NCBI GenBank assembly: GCA_026552955.1
Contig: JAPMTS010000009.1
Span: 1 to 53,833 of the forward strand
Reading direction: 5' to 3'
DNA length: 53,833 nucleotides
DNA from: Candidatus Methanoperedens sp.
GTDB taxonomy: Archaea; Halobacteriota; Methanosarcinia; Methanosarcinales; Methanoperedenaceae
The translations under genes and the position numbers were made by a program. Under the pieces are notes generated by a model, which saw only the letters and a list, made by a program, of their open reading frames with translations, made no database searches and was not told the origin of the DNA. This document shows positions 24,715 to 33,404 of the stretch, piece by piece (position 1 is the stretch's first letter; the number at the start of each line of letters is the position of its first letter).

Positions 24715-24789
24715 TGGGATAGCGCGGATTTGAACCGCGGTCTAAGCGTCCCAAACGCTCAAGGATGGACCAGGCTACCCTACTATCCC
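24715..24789 (-). tRNA. tRNA-Pro (TGG)
   Basis: 75-nt cloverleaf: acceptor GGGATAG/CTATCCC, anticodon stem GAGCG/CGCTT with loop TTTGGGA (anticodon TGG), T arm CGCGG-TTCAAAT-CCGCG. Discriminator A, CCA not encoded, no intron. The following ~240 bp (24790-25032) show no gene. Confidence 0.94.
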
Positions 24790-25032
24790 ATGGGGCGTCT
24801 CAATAACAGCCTTATAAGATAAAAACCTTGCTGAAACCCAAACCTTAACCTTTGAAAAAAAACTCCATGAAATCAGTGTTCCATCACATTATAACATGGG
24901 GGAGAGAATATCATCGGACTGGGCGAACTCCTGTACGTCCAGGTCGAAAGTTTGAGCGGAAAAAATTAACTGGGAGTCAGAAATTGAGGTTCCATAAGTA
25001 TGTCAAAAGAATCTGGGCTTAACTTAATGCCA

Positions 25033-25905
25033 TTACACCTTGTAGGGTGGTAGTTTCACATGGCGCACGATTTCCGAAGGGCTTTTTGCCACAGTGATCC
25101 CCGCTTTTTCAAAAGCCTGTATTTTTTCAAGTGCTGTCCCAACACCCATTGATATGATAGCGCCCGCATGACCCATGGTTTTTCCGGGCGGCGCAGAAAC
25201 ACCCACGATATAACTGATGACAGGTTTGCTCATCTGCTTTATGAATTCAATGGAGTCCTCTTCCACGGTTCCCCCGATTTCTCCAACTAATACTACAGCA
25301 TGTGTTTCGGGGTCCTCTTCAAACAATTCCAGTACATCCACAAATGATGTTCCATTCACCGGGTCACCGCCGATACCAACGGAAGTTGACTGCCCGATGC
25401 CATTTTTTGAAAGCGTATCAACTATTTCATACGTCAGGGTCCCGCTTCGAGACACTACCCCGATATTACCTGGCCTGTGTATGGGATTTGGCATTATCCC
25501 GATCTTTGAAGCGCCAGGTGTTGTAATGCCGGGACAATTGGGTCCCAGAAGCCTTGAGGATGACGTTTTTAGGTATGCCCATACGCGCATCATATCATGC
25601 ACCGGGATCCCTTCTGTAATGCATACTATCAATTCGATCCCGTTATCTATGGCTTCAAATATCCCATCGGCTGCAAATTGCGGCGGGACAAAAATAACAG
25701 ATGCGTCCACATCTGTTTCTCCCAAAGCTTCTTTAACAGAATCAAAAACAGGCTTCTTGTGGACCTCGGAGCCTCCTTTTCCGGGAGTTACGCCTCCCAC
25801 TATATTAGTTCCAAAATCGATCATCTGTTCTGTCTGAAGTGATCCCTCATGTCCGGTAATACCCTGCACAAGCACACGGGTATCTTTATTGATTAGAATT
25901 CCCAA
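25033..25905 (-). CDS. sucD: Succinyl-CoA synthetase alpha subunit (ADP-forming)
   Basis: 290 residues; phosphohistidine-carrying subunit making succinate, ATP and CoA from succinyl-CoA. CoA-binding Rossmann domain ([17 protein letters not shown]), then [13 protein letters not shown] and the active-site His in [12 protein letters not shown]. The start overlaps the sucC end by 20 bases, so the two are cotranscribed and coupled. Length normal. Confidence 0.95.
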   Translation of the reverse strand: MGILINKDTRVLVQGITGHEGSLQTEQMIDFGTNIVGGVTPGKGGSEVHKKPVFDSVKEALGETDVDASVIFVPPQFAADGIFEAIDNGIELIVCITEGIPVHDMMRVWAYLKTSSSRLLGPNCPGITTPGASKIGIMPNPIHRPGNIGVVSRSGTLTYEIVDTLSKNGIGQSTSVGIGGDPVNGTSFVDVLELFEEDPETHAVVLVGEIGGTVEEDSIEFIKQMSKPVISYIVGVSAPPGKTMGHAGAIISMGVGTALEKIQAFEKAGITVAKSPSEIVRHVKLPPYKV

Positions 25906-26992
25906 GTTCTACAACTCCTTTAGCTGCCTCTTCGGTAGATGCTGCCAGGCGTATCCCATGTTTTTCAAGCATTGCTCTTCCTTCTGTTTCATTTGTTCCC
26001 GAAAGCCTGATAACAAGTGGAATTTTCAATTCAGGCAAAATATCTATAATTCCCCGCGCAGCCTCATCACATTTTGTGAGACCTCCGAAAATATTTATGA
26101 TTATTGATTTGACATTCTTGCCGGATGAGACAATTTCCAGCGCTTTTTTTACCTGCTCTTCATTTGCTCCTGCACGAACGTCCATGAAATTAGCTGGCGT
26201 CCCTCCATAATATTTGACCATATCGAGTGTTGCCATTGCAAGACCTGCACCATTTACTATACATCCGATATCGCCATCCAGGCCAACATAGCTCATACCG
26301 TTCTTCCTGGCGATCTCCTCAAGAGAACCGTTTTCCTCTTCCGGGAAATCCTGCCTGGATAAGGCGTTGTCGTCAATTACCATTTTTGCATCGAGTGCAA
26401 TGATCCCGTCTTTGGTCTGTGCCAGTGGATTTATCTCAACAAGCTGGCAGTCATTGTCGATAAACACACGATACAGTTTTTTAATAATATCAATAAGTTC
26501 AGGGATATTGTTCCTGTCCAGTGATTTTGCAAGCATCCTTGCCTGGTATTCATGGATTCCTGCAAGCGGATGGATATGTACCGTTGTTATCTTTTCAGGT
26601 GAATTCTTTGCAATATCTTCGATATCGATTCCTCCTTGAGGGCTTGCCATTATGACAGGACATTTTGCTTTCCTGTCGATGGTGATACCCAGGTACATCT
26701 CTTTTAGAGGTTCCCTGTATTCTTCTATCAGCACTTTTTTCACAGGAAATCCTTTTATCGACATCCCAAGTATGCGCCTGGCACTGTTATTTGCTTCCAA
26801 TGGACCTGAGGCCCTGGCGATCCCCCCGGCTTTTCCCCTCCCACCTGTGTGTACCTGGGCTTTTATGACCACATCTTTCATTTTCTGTGCGGCTTCCCCT
26901 GCGCCATATATATCGGAAACAAGGCTGCTTTTGGGGATCGGGATATCATATTTTAAAAATATCTCTTTTGCTTCATATTCATAGAGTTTCAT
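25886..26992 (-). CDS. sucC: Succinyl-CoA synthetase beta subunit (ADP-forming)
   Basis: 368 residues starting [20 protein letters not shown], an ATP-grasp subunit that binds nucleotide and succinate. Seen: [49 protein letters not shown] and the C-terminal [20 protein letters not shown]. The ATG at 26992 is preferred because GGGG lies nine bases upstream; an ATG at 26998 lies two codons earlier. Operon with sucD. Confidence 0.95.
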   Translation of the reverse strand: MKLYEYEAKEIFLKYDIPIPKSSLVSDIYGAGEAAQKMKDVVIKAQVHTGGRGKAGGIARASGPLEANNSARRILGMSIKGFPVKKVLIEEYREPLKEMYLGITIDRKAKCPVIMASPQGGIDIEDIAKNSPEKITTVHIHPLAGIHEYQARMLAKSLDRNNIPELIDIIKKLYRVFIDNDCQLVEINPLAQTKDGIIALDAKMVIDDNALSRQDFPEEENGSLEEIARKNGMSYVGLDGDIGCIVNGAGLAMATLDMVKYYGGTPANFMDVRAGANEEQVKKALEIVSSGKNVKSIIINIFGGLTKCDEAARGIIDILPELKIPLVIRLSGTNETEGRAMLEKHGIRLAASTEEAAKGVVELGNSNQ

Positions 26993-27182
26993 GAGCATCC
27001 CCTGGAATACATAAGGTATTATCTGTAACCCTCTTGTTTAAAAGTGTTTGGAATCAATTTGCAAGACTTCAATTTGCACGATTTTTTATTATTTTTAATA
27101 AAATATAAAAACAATCTAATTTGTAGAGTTCTTGCTCCTTCCTATAAGTTATTAATAATACCTGCTTCTTAATAAGGTGGGA

Positions 27183-28148
27183 ATGCTAAAAGAGGAAATC
27201 TGGATCGAGAAATACCGTCCCAAGAGACTTGAGGATGTAGTGGGGCAGGTCGAAATTATCAAGCGGCTCAAATCCTATATACAGTCAAGGAACCTTCCAC
27301 ATCTTCTTTTCTCCGGACCTCCGGGGGTTGGAAAAACAGCCTCGGCAATTTGCGTAGCCAGGGAGCTTTTCGGTGAGAACTGGCAAAACAATTTCACTGA
27401 GCTGAATGCAAGTGATGAACGCGGTATTGATGTAGTGAGGACAAAGATAAAGAACTTTGCAAGAACTGCCCCCCTTGGCGAAGCGGAATTCAAGATAATA
27501 TTTCTTGATGAGGCTGATGCTCTTACTTCCGATGCCCAGTCGGCACTCAGGAGAACAATGGAAAAATACACAAGTTCCTGCCGCTTTATCCTGTCATGTA
27601 ACTATTCTTCCAAAATAATCGAACCGATACAATCGCGATGCGCTGTCTACAGGTTCAAACCCATATCAAGCGCTGCGGTTGAGGAAAGGGTGAAGCATAT
27701 CGCCAAGATAGAAGGACTTAATTTGACAGATGACGGACTGGAAGCTATTCGATACGTGGCGGCAGGCGACATGCGCCGTGCCATTAATGCCCTGCAGGCA
27801 GCTGCACTGCTTGATAGGACCGTTGATCTCGATGCAATTTATAAGACCACTGCTACCGCTAAACCCGAAGAAGTGGTGGAATTGATTAAACTTGCACTTG
27901 ATGGACATTTCATGAAAGCCCGCGGACAGCTTGATTATTTATTGATCGAACAGGGGCTTTCGGGTGAGGATATAATTGGGCAGATCTATCGCGCCATGTT
28001 TGATATGCAAATCCCTGATAAACTGAAAGTCGATTTGATCGATCGAATAGGTGAGATTGATTTCAGAATGGCTGAGGGAGCTAACGAACGCATCCAGCTT
28101 GAAGCATTGATCGCACACTTTATCCTTTGCGGGGTGAACAAGAAATGA
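27183..28148 (+). CDS. rfcS: Replication factor C small subunit
   Basis: 321-residue AAA+ subunit of the clamp loader that places PCNA on primed DNA. RFC boxes: WIEKYRPKRLEDVVGQ, Walker A LLFSGPPGVGKTASA, Walker B IIFLDEADALTSDAQ, SRC motif IQSRCAVYRF and a C-terminal oligomerisation domain. ATG 27183 is preferred over the GTG at 27177 because AAGGTGG lies just upstream. The stop overlaps the next gene ATG (ATGA). An AT-rich promoter area precedes it and sucC is divergent. Confidence 0.95.
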   Translation: MLKEEIWIEKYRPKRLEDVVGQVEIIKRLKSYIQSRNLPHLLFSGPPGVGKTASAICVARELFGENWQNNFTELNASDERGIDVVRTKIKNFARTAPLGEAEFKIIFLDEADALTSDAQSALRRTMEKYTSSCRFILSCNYSSKIIEPIQSRCAVYRFKPISSAAVEERVKHIAKIEGLNLTDDGLEAIRYVAAGDMRRAINALQAAALLDRTVDLDAIYKTTATAKPEEVVELIKLALDGHFMKARGQLDYLLIEQGLSGEDIIGQIYRAMFDMQIPDKLKVDLIDRIGEIDFRMAEGANERIQLEALIAHFILCGVNKK

Positions 28149-28657
28149 CACTCGAAGCTTTTCTTCTGGATATATTCAGTTCAATACCCCCATGGATTGC
28201 CATCATAATAATGGCGGCAATTCCGATTGTGGAATTGCGGCTTGCTATACCATTAGCGATCTTGAATCCCCCCTATGGCTTCGGGATGGACCCGGTTTGG
28301 GCATTTTCCCTTTCTGTAATTGGCAATATGCTGCCGGTAATTCCTCTTCTTCTATATCTTGAGCCGGTGTCAAACTTTCTGCGCAGGTGGAAAACATGGG
28401 ACAGGTTTTTTGACTGGCTTTTCACAAGAACACATCGTAAGCACAGCGAAAGCTTTGAAAAATACGGGTCGATCGGGTTGGCGATATTTGTAGGCATACC
28501 TTTACCTGCGACGGGGGCATGGACAGGCTGTGCAGCAGCATTTGTTTTTGGATTCAAGTTCAAGAATGCTCTTCTTGCAATATTTGCAGGTGTATTAATA
28601 GCCGGGGTAGTAATGACCCTTTTAACAGTCGGAATAAATATATTTAATGGTATATAG
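28145..28657 (+). CDS. COG2426-type small multidrug-export-like membrane protein
   Basis: 170 residues with about four membrane segments: IPPWIAIIIMAAIPIVELRL near the N-terminus, VWAFSLSVIGNMLPVIPLLL, then GIPLPATGAWTGCAAAFVFG and ALLAIFAGVLIAGVVMTLL. The proline-rich PLPATGAW motif is characteristic of the PF06695 family. ATG 28145 overlaps the rfcS stop and has GGGGTGA seven bases upstream. Export function is only a family guess. Confidence 0.82.
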   Translation: MTLEAFLLDIFSSIPPWIAIIIMAAIPIVELRLAIPLAILNPPYGFGMDPVWAFSLSVIGNMLPVIPLLLYLEPVSNFLRRWKTWDRFFDWLFTRTHRKHSESFEKYGSIGLAIFVGIPLPATGAWTGCAAAFVFGFKFKNALLAIFAGVLIAGVVMTLLTVGINIFNGI

Positions 28658-28719
28658 TTTGTTCAAAACGTTTATCCTTTTATAAGACAAATATAGGATG
28701 CTATTGAGAGAGATCATCC

Positions 28720-29229
28720 ATGGGAAAAAGAATTAGAATTATTAATGAACCTTCGGATATTGTTCCGCTTTTACGCGCGTTTGGTATAGAATCCCATAAG
28801 AAGGTATTTGAAAGCCTTCAAACTGGCTGGAAAACCGATGAAGACATCGAAAAGGAAGTTGGTTTCAATCCGACCGAAAGTCTGGGCATTCTGAAAAAAA
28901 GCGGATTTGTTGAGAGTAAATGGAGAATGCCCCAGCCGGGAAAAAAGCCTGAAAAGGAATACCATTCATCTTATTCAAGAGTGCAGGTCAATTTTGAATG
29001 CTCAGTTGAGGATTTGAGTGATATGATAATGGTCACCTTCAAGACTGATAATGAATTAAGGAACTATCTTGACCTGATAGAAAAGGAAGTAAAAGCAGGG
29101 AATCAGTCCATGAACGGCCTCCAGAGAGTCATTGATAAGAGCATTATGTATATACGAGCAGTAGCAAGACGTTCGCCAATCCTCACAGTGAAAGGGCAGA
29201 GGATTGAAATCTTCGGGGATACCGAATGA
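28720..29229 (+). CDS. Winged-helix transcriptional regulator, ArsR-like archaeal type
   Basis: 169 residues. The N-terminal part (about 15-75) has a winged-helix pattern: LLRAFGIESHKKVFESLQTG, a turn and GILKKSGFVESKWRMPQPGK with a wing. The C-terminal part contains an amphipathic helical region (LDLIEKEVKAGNQSMNGLQR). Its stop overlaps the next regulator gene by four bases, so both are coupled. Target genes unknown. Family assignment by pattern only. Confidence 0.72.
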   Translation: MGKRIRIINEPSDIVPLLRAFGIESHKKVFESLQTGWKTDEDIEKEVGFNPTESLGILKKSGFVESKWRMPQPGKKPEKEYHSSYSRVQVNFECSVEDLSDMIMVTFKTDNELRNYLDLIEKEVKAGNQSMNGLQRVIDKSIMYIRAVARRSPILTVKGQRIEIFGDTE

Positions 29230-30023
29230 TACTGCGGAGTAAAAAAGAAATAACCAAATTCCAGATATTAGTTGAAATCGCGGGACACCAGCCCGATGTA
29301 ATGCAAAAGGAAATCGCAAGCAGAATAGGCATAACCCCGCAGGCGGTTTCAGAATATATCAAAGATCTTGTCAGGGAAGGTTTCTTATATTCAGACGGGC
29401 GGGTTCGTTATCGGGTCACAAAGAGTGGTGTTGAATGGGTTCTTGAAAGGGCGATAGAGTTAAAAAAATATGCTCATTTTGTCATGGAGGATATCGTGAG
29501 CCATGTTTCTGTGGCTACTGCTATCGCCAGGGGAAATTTTTCCAGGGGAGATGCGGTCTCATTGATGATGGAAAATGGTCTTTTATACGCGGGGAAAGAT
29601 GGTTTTGTCACCGGGATTACGATTTCGGATGCAGATGAAGGAGAAGATGTGGGAGTTACTGATTTAAAAGGGATGATAGGTTTTCCACCGGTCAATATAA
29701 CTATCTGCAAAGTTCCCCGGATTGAAAAAGGAGGCTCAAGAAGCGTGGATTATGAAATGCTAAAGGAACGATCACTTAACAAGCCGTATATCGCAGCAAT
29801 AGGGGTTGAAGCTCTTGTATCCCTGCGTAAAATAAGCATCCAGCCCAACATTCTTTTCGGAGCAAAAGAATCGGTGGTTGAAGCTGCTTTTCATGGCCTG
29901 TCCTCACTTGTTGTTTCAGTGGATGAGGAAGTTCCAGGCCTGCTTAACAGGCTTGAGTCCGAAGGGTTGAACTATGAAGTAATAGATCTGGGAACCCATA
30001 ATTCGCACATTATTTCATCATAA
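29226..30023 (+). CDS. Archaeal transcriptional regulator with MarR-like N-domain and ligand-like C-domain
   Basis: 265 residues. Residues 10-70 form a winged HTH (MQKEIASRIGITPQAVSEYI, recognition helix ending EYIKDLV) and residues 120-265 form an alpha/beta domain of a type seen in conserved archaeal regulators of unknown ligand. Coupled by ATGA overlap to the previous regulator gene. Possibly a two-part regulatory pair, since both are wHTH proteins expressed together. Confidence 0.75.
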   Translation: MILRSKKEITKFQILVEIAGHQPDVMQKEIASRIGITPQAVSEYIKDLVREGFLYSDGRVRYRVTKSGVEWVLERAIELKKYAHFVMEDIVSHVSVATAIARGNFSRGDAVSLMMENGLLYAGKDGFVTGITISDADEGEDVGVTDLKGMIGFPPVNITICKVPRIEKGGSRSVDYEMLKERSLNKPYIAAIGVEALVSLRKISIQPNILFGAKESVVEAAFHGLSSLVVSVDEEVPGLLNRLESEGLNYEVIDLGTHNSHIISS

Positions 30024-30070
30024 TTAGATTTTTTTTCTTCCAATCCATAACTTTCACGACCACGTCATTT

Positions 30071-30136
30071 GACAGGATGAACAGGATTTACAGGATAACT
30101 TTTCAATCCAATCCTGTTGATCCTGAAAATCCTGTC
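30071..30136. repeat. Inverted array of CAGGAT motifs
   Basis: Left arm GACAGGATGAACAGGATTTA CAGGAT (30071-30096) holds three CAGGAT units nine bases apart and the right arm (30111-30136) holds three complementary ATCCTG units. The ATCCTG blocks pair while the 2-3 base spacers between them do not. This type of CAGGAT spacer is common between genes in many genomes. The 270-bp gap 30024-30295 otherwise shows nothing. Confidence 0.7.
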
Positions 30137-30295
30137 TGAATGAATGCAATTTTCTTAACAAATCCAGATAGTAACTTTTCCAGGCTTCATATTTCATAGT
30201 TAAATCATATATTTATCTTATCAAGTGTGAACTATGGGTGGGAATATCCGGAACCTGAGATATTTCCCGGATTTCGGACATTATTTCAGATTTTT

Positions 30296-31312
30296 TTAAG
30301 ATATTTTTCGGATTATTTCATCAACCATTTTACTTGATTTTGCATTCCCTCCAAGGTCATAGGTCAGGAATTTGCCTTCGGAAATAACCTTTTCCGTTGC
30401 CTCAAAGATCGCTTTCGAGTTATTTTTCTCACCGAGATAATCGAGAAGCCATGCCCCTGCAAGTACTGTTGCCACAGGATTTACTTTATCAAGCCCCGCA
30501 TATTTTGGCGCTGAGCCGTGTGCCGGCTCAAACATCGCATAGTTGTCACCGATATTTGCCGAATAAATGAGCCCGATGCTTCCTACAAGAGCTGAACACT
30601 CCTCGCTCAGAATATCCATGAAAAGGTTGGTTGAAAGCAGGACTTTCTGGTTGAATATCTGGGGATTCTTGATGAGCTGCTGGGCTATGTTATCTATATG
30701 ATATTCTTCAAGCTCGATTCCCGGATAATTCTTTGAGACCTTTTCTGTTTCCTCAAGGAACGTGCCGCACGTCTGTTTCAGGATATTACTCTTATGAATT
30801 GCCACCACGCTCTTCCAGCCTCTTCGTACGGCTTCTTCAAAAGCGTATTTTGCCACATTCCGGCATGCAGGGCGGGTAATCTTTCGAATTGCGATAAAGA
30901 CATCGTCTGTTATCTGGACTTCCTTTCCGAAATACAGGCCTTCCGTACCCTCCCTTACGCAGACAAAATCCACATCACCAAGAGGTTTCTGTGTGTTTGG
31001 GAAGGATTTGATGGGCCTGACATTGGCATACAGGTTGAACTTCTGGCGAATCGACACGGCTACGCTCCTTGGTGAGCCTGCGCCTCCAGGCGTTGTGGTG
31101 GGGCCTTTAAAACCTGCATCAGTACTGCCCAGAATATCCCATGTTGTCTGGGGGATCAGGGAATCCCCACCATTTTCTTTCCACCACTGCTCTCCGCCTT
31201 CGCACAATATGAACTCAACTTTTGTACCGGCTGCTGTTGCTACCCTGAGCATGCTGTTTACAAGTTCAGGTCCTACGCCGTCGCCTTTTATGACTGCTGT
31301 CTTTTTACTCAT
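30296..31312 (-). CDS. icd: Isocitrate dehydrogenase (probably NADP-dependent)
   Basis: 338-residue beta-decarboxylating dehydrogenase. IGDGVGPE-like start KGDGVGPELV, substrate loop GSPRSVAVSIRQKFNLYANVRP, Tyr/Lys catalysis region VAIHKSNILK and cofactor loop EPAHGSAPKYAGLDKVNP. The Lys-Tyr in APKYAG is the pattern of NADP enzymes (NAD forms have Asp-Ile). The closest alternative is isopropylmalate dehydrogenase. ATG 31312 is preferred (AAGGGA three bases before AACATG); ATG 31324 is in the upstream stop overlap. The gene is coupled to a terpenoid-cyclase-like gene upstream. Confidence 0.85.
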   Translation of the reverse strand: MSKKTAVIKGDGVGPELVNSMLRVATAAGTKVEFILCEGGEQWWKENGGDSLIPQTTWDILGSTDAGFKGPTTTPGGAGSPRSVAVSIRQKFNLYANVRPIKSFPNTQKPLGDVDFVCVREGTEGLYFGKEVQITDDVFIAIRKITRPACRNVAKYAFEEAVRRGWKSVVAIHKSNILKQTCGTFLEETEKVSKNYPGIELEEYHIDNIAQQLIKNPQIFNQKVLLSTNLFMDILSEECSALVGSIGLIYSANIGDNYAMFEPAHGSAPKYAGLDKVNPVATVLAGAWLLDYLGEKNNSKAIFEATEKVISEGKFLTYDLGGNAKSSKMVDEIIRKIS

Positions 31313-31320
31313 GTTTCCCT

Positions 31321-32088
31321 TCATTCATCCGAAATGCTATTAAGTTTATCCAGGTACATTTTTAATGAGATCAATGACAGTGTGGTCGAGATTATATCTT
31401 TCCAGCTGCCGTTTTCCTGCTGTTTTCCAAGCAGCCATTTAATGGATGGCGCGATATCCTTCTCCTCCACACCTGCAAGGATCAAAGCCTGGATAACAAG
31501 GTTGCTTGTTGCGATATAGGTCCAGCCTGAATCTTCTCTTTTTGAAAGCAGCCAGCTTGCCCGTTCTTTTATAAAAGCACCATATTTTTCCCTGTCCTGC
31601 TTGATAAGGGCTGTGATAATCAGCGATGTTGTACCTGCATGCTCCCATTTTGGCCCGTAATTGCGAATCAGCCACTCACATCCGGGTATGTTCTTAATTC
31701 TACGATCACCCAGGGCCATGAGGGCATACGAAGTGTCAATCTCATTGTTGTTCCAGTTATCGCCGCACTGCTGTTCCAGTATCCAGCGTATTATTTCAAC
31801 TTGTATCTTTCCGTATCCTAAAAGAGCGATGCATGCTCTTGCTGTGTCATTGATGGGTGTCTGGGTTTCCCAGTATCCGTCTATTTTCATTGATATCAAT
31901 TTCTCGATGAGAATTGATGCGGGTTCATCCCACAAAGAGAGCGCCTGGATGGAGCGGGAGATATCCTTGACGGTTTGCGGTTCTTGTTCTTGTAACCAGG
32001 CCAGTCCGCGCGATGCTGCAAGTCGTATAACATCAGCTTCTTGGGCTGTTAAATGTCCGGTATTTGATCTAAGTGTCTGTGGTTCCAT
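31321..32088 (-). CDS. Prenyltransferase/squalene-cyclase-like alpha/alpha-toroid repeat protein
   Basis: 255 residues built of repeated helical pairs with motifs such as GYWETQTPINDTARACIALL, NEIDTSYALMALGDR, AGTTSLIITALI and GKQQENGSWKDIISTTLSLI. These match the PF00432-like repeats of an alpha-alpha toroid. Catalytic Asp-rich and zinc motifs of true enzymes are not evident, so it may bind rather than cyclise prenyl chains. It precedes isocitrate dehydrogenase with a four-base overlap to the alternative start. Substrate unknown. Confidence 0.7.
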   Translation of the reverse strand: MEPQTLRSNTGHLTAQEADVIRLAASRGLAWLQEQEPQTVKDISRSIQALSLWDEPASILIEKLISMKIDGYWETQTPINDTARACIALLGYGKIQVEIIRWILEQQCGDNWNNNEIDTSYALMALGDRRIKNIPGCEWLIRNYGPKWEHAGTTSLIITALIKQDREKYGAFIKERASWLLSKREDSGWTYIATSNLVIQALILAGVEEKDIAPSIKWLLGKQQENGSWKDIISTTLSLISLKMYLDKLNSISDE

Positions 32089-32307
32089 TTTTTCAGAATC
32101 CTTTCAATATCCTTTTGATTTCATTCTTAAAAAACCAATGCTTATTGATGCCATAGTGTCTCATTATCTTATGCGTATCCTTGATCATTTGATAGTTACT
32201 CTAGCTCAATATATCCGAAAATTTCTATTAAAATGTTATTTTTTATTCACATCAATAACACCCAAATACCATAATTGTTAATATCACATCCCTGCATTCA
32301 GATATAT

Positions 32308-32865
32308 GTGGCTCAATCAGTATTCAGAAAATTGGAAGGTGTCAATGAACTCCATACCGGTGACCAGCAAACACTTTTGTTGATCCTGAAAAAAGAACTT
32401 AAAGCCTATAGTGTTTTTGACCTGATGAAAATTCAGGCTCACCTGGAGAAAAACTTCAGGGATTTGCCGCCTGAATATAAACAAAAATTAAAGCAAAAGT
32501 TATCAGAACATCTGTTTGTCAATTTCAAAAGCATTCTTCATAATGATAACTTCCACGACAGTCAACTGGATATGGAACTATACAGAGAATTTCTTGAATG
32601 GTTCAAATCCAGGCTGGATGATGATATGCCAGGGATGATGGTTCTGTATTATCTTTGCGCCCTGTATAATATTTTTATTACAAAGACACCACTACATCCT
32701 GAAGGAACACCATTTCCAGGGGGATTCTTTGTGGAAAAAGTTGAGGATAGGTATTATTGCCCTGTAAAGGATAATCAAAAAGATAATGAGGAGGCTATCT
32801 GCAAGTATTGTATAGCCAGACAGACGGACATGGATACCTTTAATAGTAATCGCATGAATTATTAG
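32308..32865 (+). CDS. DUF2115 (UPF0305) family protein
   Basis: 185 residues if started at GTG 32308 (TTG 32275 would add eleven). Characteristic end: HPEGTPFPGGF followed by YYCPVKDNQKDNEEAICKYC and IARQ, with conserved Cys residues that may bind metal. The middle is helical. Known mainly from methanogenic archaea; function unknown. The tRNA-Trp gene follows after 10 bp on the same strand. Confidence 0.8.
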   Translation: MAQSVFRKLEGVNELHTGDQQTLLLILKKELKAYSVFDLMKIQAHLEKNFRDLPPEYKQKLKQKLSEHLFVNFKSILHNDNFHDSQLDMELYREFLEWFKSRLDDDMPGMMVLYYLCALYNIFITKTPLHPEGTPFPGGFFVEKVEDRYYCPVKDNQKDNEEAICKYCIARQTDMDTFNSNRMNY

Positions 32866-32875
32866 CGACCCACAA

Positions 32876-33090
32876 GGGGCTGTGGCCTAGTCCGGCATGG
32901 CGACGGGCTCCAGCGGAAAACCGGAGTGATCCGGGTGTGATGATGAGTAACGGTCTGCCGAGTGAACCGGACGCGGTAAGCTATGAGGAACCGTTGGAGC
33001 ACTGAACGTGCTGCTCAAAGATTAAATTGCCTAAATCCTGGCATTTTCGGAGAGACCCGTCGATCGTGAGTTCAAATCTCACCAGCCCCA
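32876..33090 (+). tRNA. tRNA-Trp (CCA) with a 141-nt intron
   Basis: Exon 1 is 32876-32913 and exon 2 is 33055-33090. Acceptor GGGGCTG/CAGCCCC, discriminator A, anticodon stem ACGGG/CCCGT, anticodon loop CTCCAGA after splicing (anticodon CCA at 32910-32912). The bulge-helix-bulge is clear: CTCC of exon 1 pairs with GGAG of the intron, three-base bulges AGC and AGA lie on either side, and GGAAA/TTTTC closes the intron stem. Splicing falls at the canonical position between bases 37 and 38. Confidence 0.95.
32914..33054 (+). ncRNA. Box C/D guide RNA inside the tRNA-Trp intron (self-modifying)
   Basis: Box C ATGATGA 32940-32946, D' CCGA 32958-32961, C' ATGAGGA 32983-32989, D CTGA 33002-33005. 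The D guide TTGGAGC pairs with GCTCCAG of the tRNA with its fifth base upstream of D opposite C34. The D' guide GGTCTG pairs with CAGACC of the spliced tRNA with the fifth base opposite C39. This matches the known halophile/methanogen tRNA-Trp system (2'-O-methylation at 34 and 39), where the base at 39 is U; here it is C. Pairing was done by hand. Confidence 0.9.
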
Positions 33091-33174
33091 CATTATTTAC
33101 TATCCCAGTCTGGACTAATCTCTTACATTACTTTGGCATATCTTCATGATTCGCCTGGAAATTCTTGACCAAAG

Positions 33175-33260
33175 AGTTCGTTCAGTTTGTTAAAGTCCGT
33201 TGTTTATTTTGGGCAACATGAAGTAATATATACAACGAACTAAACGAACTGTTACGAACT
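33175..33260. promoter_or_regulatory. Six-iteron dyad flanking a TATA-like box
   Basis: Three AGTTCGT-type sites at 33175-33181, 33184-33190 (AGTTTGT) and 33194-33200 (AGTCCGT) are followed by three inverted ACGAACT sites at 33235-33241, 33244-33250 and 33254-33260. Spacing is 9-10 bp, so all sites face the same side of the helix. Between them AAGTAATATATAC (33221-33233) looks like an archaeal TATA box. This is upstream of the surface-protein gene at 33405. The pattern is direct; a cooperative repressor controlling that promoter is inference. Confidence 0.65.
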
Positions 33261-33404
33261 CCGGTTAACAGGAAGATTGGATGACTCTATGGCTAAAGGG
33301 AAGCCTTGAAGGAAATAACTATATATTGACCTTTATCACTATATATAAATAAAATATCGGAGGGATAAGATATTCGAAGATACGATGAGGATAAAAATAC
33401 GAAC

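Noticed and set aside
24790-25032. Possible gene or RNA after tRNA-Pro
   Set aside because: No reading frame, hairpin or motif stands out in this ~240-bp stretch.
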